DNA of 64,000 bases from Coemansia sp. RSA 487 (taxonomy: Eukaryota; Kickxellomycota; Kickxellomycetes; Kickxellales; Kickxellaceae), in assembly GCA_027577595.1 (NCBI GenBank), contig JANBRJ010000014.1:1-64000 (forward strand), written 5' to 3'. The notes under the pieces are model-generated. The model saw only the letters and a program-made list of their open reading frames with translations. It was not told where the DNA came from and ran no database searches. Below are positions 62,171 through 64,000 of the stretch, piece after piece. How positions within the stretch are numbered: position 1 is the first letter of the stretch; the number at the start of each line of letters is the position of its first letter. The translations under genes were made by a program, and so were the position numbers.

Positions 62171-64000
62171 ATGTCCGCGCTACCACGACCTTTAAACGGC
62201 AATGAAAGAGCCACCCGTGGCATTTATCATACTGGAATTCAGCAGCTCCTAGCCCCGTCGTTTGGAACAGCCATTAATTTAGGCACATGCGCCAACGTAC
62301 CATATGACACTACCGACGACCCGAGCCAAGTGAAACGGCATATTGAAAACGGCCTTCTGCTCATTAATCATGTCAAATATGTTACTCCACTTCATCTTAT
62401 TGAGCAGCTGGGAGTACTCGATCTTTATATAAAGTTCGACGACGCAGCCAAGGGAAGTGGTTCCTTAGCTGACAACTCTGACGATACAGGCATTTTTGCT
62501 GAGCTTGCTTCAGCAGCACCTAGACGCTCAGGAGAACATCTTATATATCCGGCCAAAACGGCTAACCGAATGGTAGAGGCTTGCATTTCAGACTCCTCCG
62601 GCAAAAGTATCTGCTCTTCCAAAACAGCACTAGCTGCTCATTTCAAGTGGCTTTTCGAAAGAATGCGGAATGCAGACAAATCCAAGTGGCCAGGTATCCA
62701 GCAGCAATCATCACTTGTGTATGACGATCTACAGTGCAAGCCGATCCCGGGGTCAAATACTAAGCCCGATGGGCTCTTCTTCCTTAGACACTGTGGGTCC
62801 ACAGCTCTACAGGCAGCACAAATGGTTTTGGTAGCTAAACCTGTTTCTTTAGACGACGGACTACTTCCTGCGAATATAGTTGGAGAGCTCGGAGATTATG
62901 TGCTCCACATGTGGACAGAGCAGTTTACACGAATATACGTTCCAATATTACTGCTGCATGGAGAAAAACTATCATTGGTCGTATTCATGAGGAGTGGGGT
63001 GGTGCTGGTTGCTTGTCTCGGGCCTGTAATATCCTCCAATTCAAGGACCGAACTTGTCATTATCAAACGAACGCTCAGGTGCTTGTGGTTCTTTGCAACG
63101 TTAGGATCTTCTAAATTTGGACATGTCTGTGACATTCCAAGCGAATATCTTGGGATTAGATTTGCCACGCCCAATAATGACGGCTTCACCAACATCAGCC
63201 TTGCGCTTAGCACAACTGGAAAGAGAATAGCAGGCATGCGCGAGTGGATTCAGGGCCCTGTTCGGCTTTTTGGCCGCGTTTCGTATTTGTATCGAGTGAC
63301 ATTTGAGAGCAAGGATGCTGTGCTAAAGTTCACTTGGATGTCTGTCCATCAGCTTCCCGAAGGCGCTGTATATCAATTACTAAACGAACGCTGCAAAGCC
63401 TTTATACCAGAGGTCTATGCGAGCGGCATTGTCGAGAAAGACTGGCTTGGCTACCAACTTGTGTTTCAGATTACCGAATATTCAGGTATCCCAATAGACC
63501 TGTGTATTCGAGAATACAAGCACGGCGGCCGAACCCAGAGCTACATGGAAGAAACCATTTGCAACACACTCAAGGAATCGTCAAACTGCGTTGCAAAGGC
63601 ATATCTGGCTGGTATACTGCATCGTGACATTTCTTACAGGAACATTTTGATCAAGGATGGCAAGACCAAAATCGTAAGCTGGGGACTTTCCAGGCTGCAC
63701 AGAGATATCGGAATAAAACATATAAAGAGTGCTGAGCGTACATGGCGCTTTGACTTGGAAACCGTACTCAGGGAGGAGCCGAAATATGACGCGCTTGCTG
63801 ATATGAATTTTTCGATGAGTATCCAGGTACTTCTTGGAACACTATCGCGCAATCTGACGCATGACCTGGAGTCCATATTTTATATTGCACTTTATGCGCT
63901 GACATTAGTCGAAGCGACTGTCGATTCCTACAAATACACGCCTATTGGATTCCACTTTGTCGGAAACCACCCGACTGCTGCCGCAAGAGTCGGCTGCTTA
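62171..64000 (+). CDS. FunK1 fungal-type protein kinase, partial (leaves window)
   Basis: The frame runs 610 codons from the ATG at 62171 to the right edge without a stop, so the C-terminal end is missing. The N-terminal 350 residues are the variable FunK1 leader. The kinase region has Lys386 in AVLKF (the ATP-anchoring lysine), HRDISYRNIL (484-493) with catalytic Asp486 and Asn491, and then KIVSWGLSRL where the DFG/DWG motif should be. The metal-binding Asp is therefore Ser503. FunK1 kinases are fungal-specific and often occur in large families; their substrates are largely unknown. This copy may be catalytically weak or dead, though the rest of the active site is intact. There are no introns in the visible part, and it starts 245 bases after the GATA gene. 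Confidence 0.8.
   Translation, partial: MSALPRPLNGNERATRGIYHTGIQQLLAPSFGTAINLGTCANVPYDTTDDPSQVKRHIENGLLLINHVKYVTPLHLIEQLGVLDLYIKFDDAAKGSGSLADNSDDTGIFAELASAAPRRSGEHLIYPAKTANRMVEACISDSSGKSICSSKTALAAHFKWLFERMRNADKSKWPGIQQQSSLVYDDLQCKPIPGSNTKPDGLFFLRHCGSTALQAAQMVLVAKPVSLDDGLLPANIVGELGDYVLHMWTEQFTRIYVPILLLHGEKLSLVVFMRSGVVLVACLGPVISSNSRTELVIIKRTLRCLWFFATLGSSKFGHVCDIPSEYLGIRFATPNNDGFTNISLALSTTGKRIAGMREWIQGPVRLFGRVSYLYRVTFESKDAVLKFTWMSVHQLPEGAVYQLLNERCKAFIPEVYASGIVEKDWLGYQLVFQITEYSGIPIDLCIREYKHGGRTQSYMEETICNTLKESSNCVAKAYLAGILHRDISYRNILIKDGKTKIVSWGLSRLHRDIGIKHIKSAERTWRFDLETVLREEPKYDALADMNFSMSIQVLLGTLSRNLTHDLESIFYIALYALTLVEATVDSYKYTPIGFHFVGNHPTAAARVGCL

Noticed and set aside
1-64000. tRNA, rRNA or snRNA genes; LTR elements, LINEs or DNA transposons
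   Set aside because: I looked for tRNA B-box-like sequences, terminal repeats, reverse transcriptase and transposase motifs and found none convincing by eye; a covariance-model or TE-library search would be decisive.

Overview
The window looks like nuclear DNA of a filamentous fungus. It encodes a chitin synthase with a myosin-like head, a Nik1-type (group III) hybrid histidine kinase, an AreA/Nit2-type GATA factor, AA9-like copper monooxygenases, a FunK1 fungal-specific kinase, Arl1 and the mitochondrial ribosomal protein mL44. Introns are few and mostly 80-175 nt. The lineage-specific F-box/leucine-rich gene and the AAA-ATPase-like/PD-(D/E)XK gene resemble families expanded in Kickxellomycotina (Zoopagomycota). 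That placement is an inference, not something the sequence proves.

Layout. 1-8.9 kb is gene-poor in intact genes: the 5' part of an unrecognised RGG-containing protein leaves the left edge, followed by remnants of a RecQ-like helicase, an AAA-ATPase-like/nuclease gene with an interrupted frame, a tryptophan synthase pseudogene and unassignable coding scraps. 9.1-17.9 kb holds an intact F-box-like gene, a 5'-truncated SppA-type peptidase, several very short TATA-preceded ORFs (including a 23-residue Pro/Arg-rich one) and a protein of two divergent ubiquitin-like folds. 18.1-20.4 kb is a tandem pair of secreted AA9-like monooxygenases. 20.7-36.9 kb is one uninterrupted 5388-codon gene: a hybrid histidine kinase with 39 HAMP-type units of exactly 276 nt each, a kinase core, a degenerate receiver and a true receiver interrupted by a long low-complexity insert. 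37-45.5 kb carries an M3 metallopeptidase and an 1822-residue chitin synthase, both on the minus strand. 46.1-49.6 kb is a head-to-head pair of S1 serine-protease homologues, one apparently active and secreted, the other without its catalytic residues and anchored by a membrane helix. 50.1-53.7 kb is a three-member cluster of one secreted family, the middle copy dead. 54.2-61.9 kb has mL44, Arl1 and a four-exon AreA-like GATA factor. A FunK1 kinase runs off the right edge.

Shared themes are cell-wall and environment interaction (chitin synthase, osmosensing-type kinase, polysaccharide monooxygenases, secreted proteases and secreted unknowns) and nitrogen control. The most unusual object is the 39-unit HAMP kinase, whose repeats show recent segmental copying at a constant 13-unit offset.
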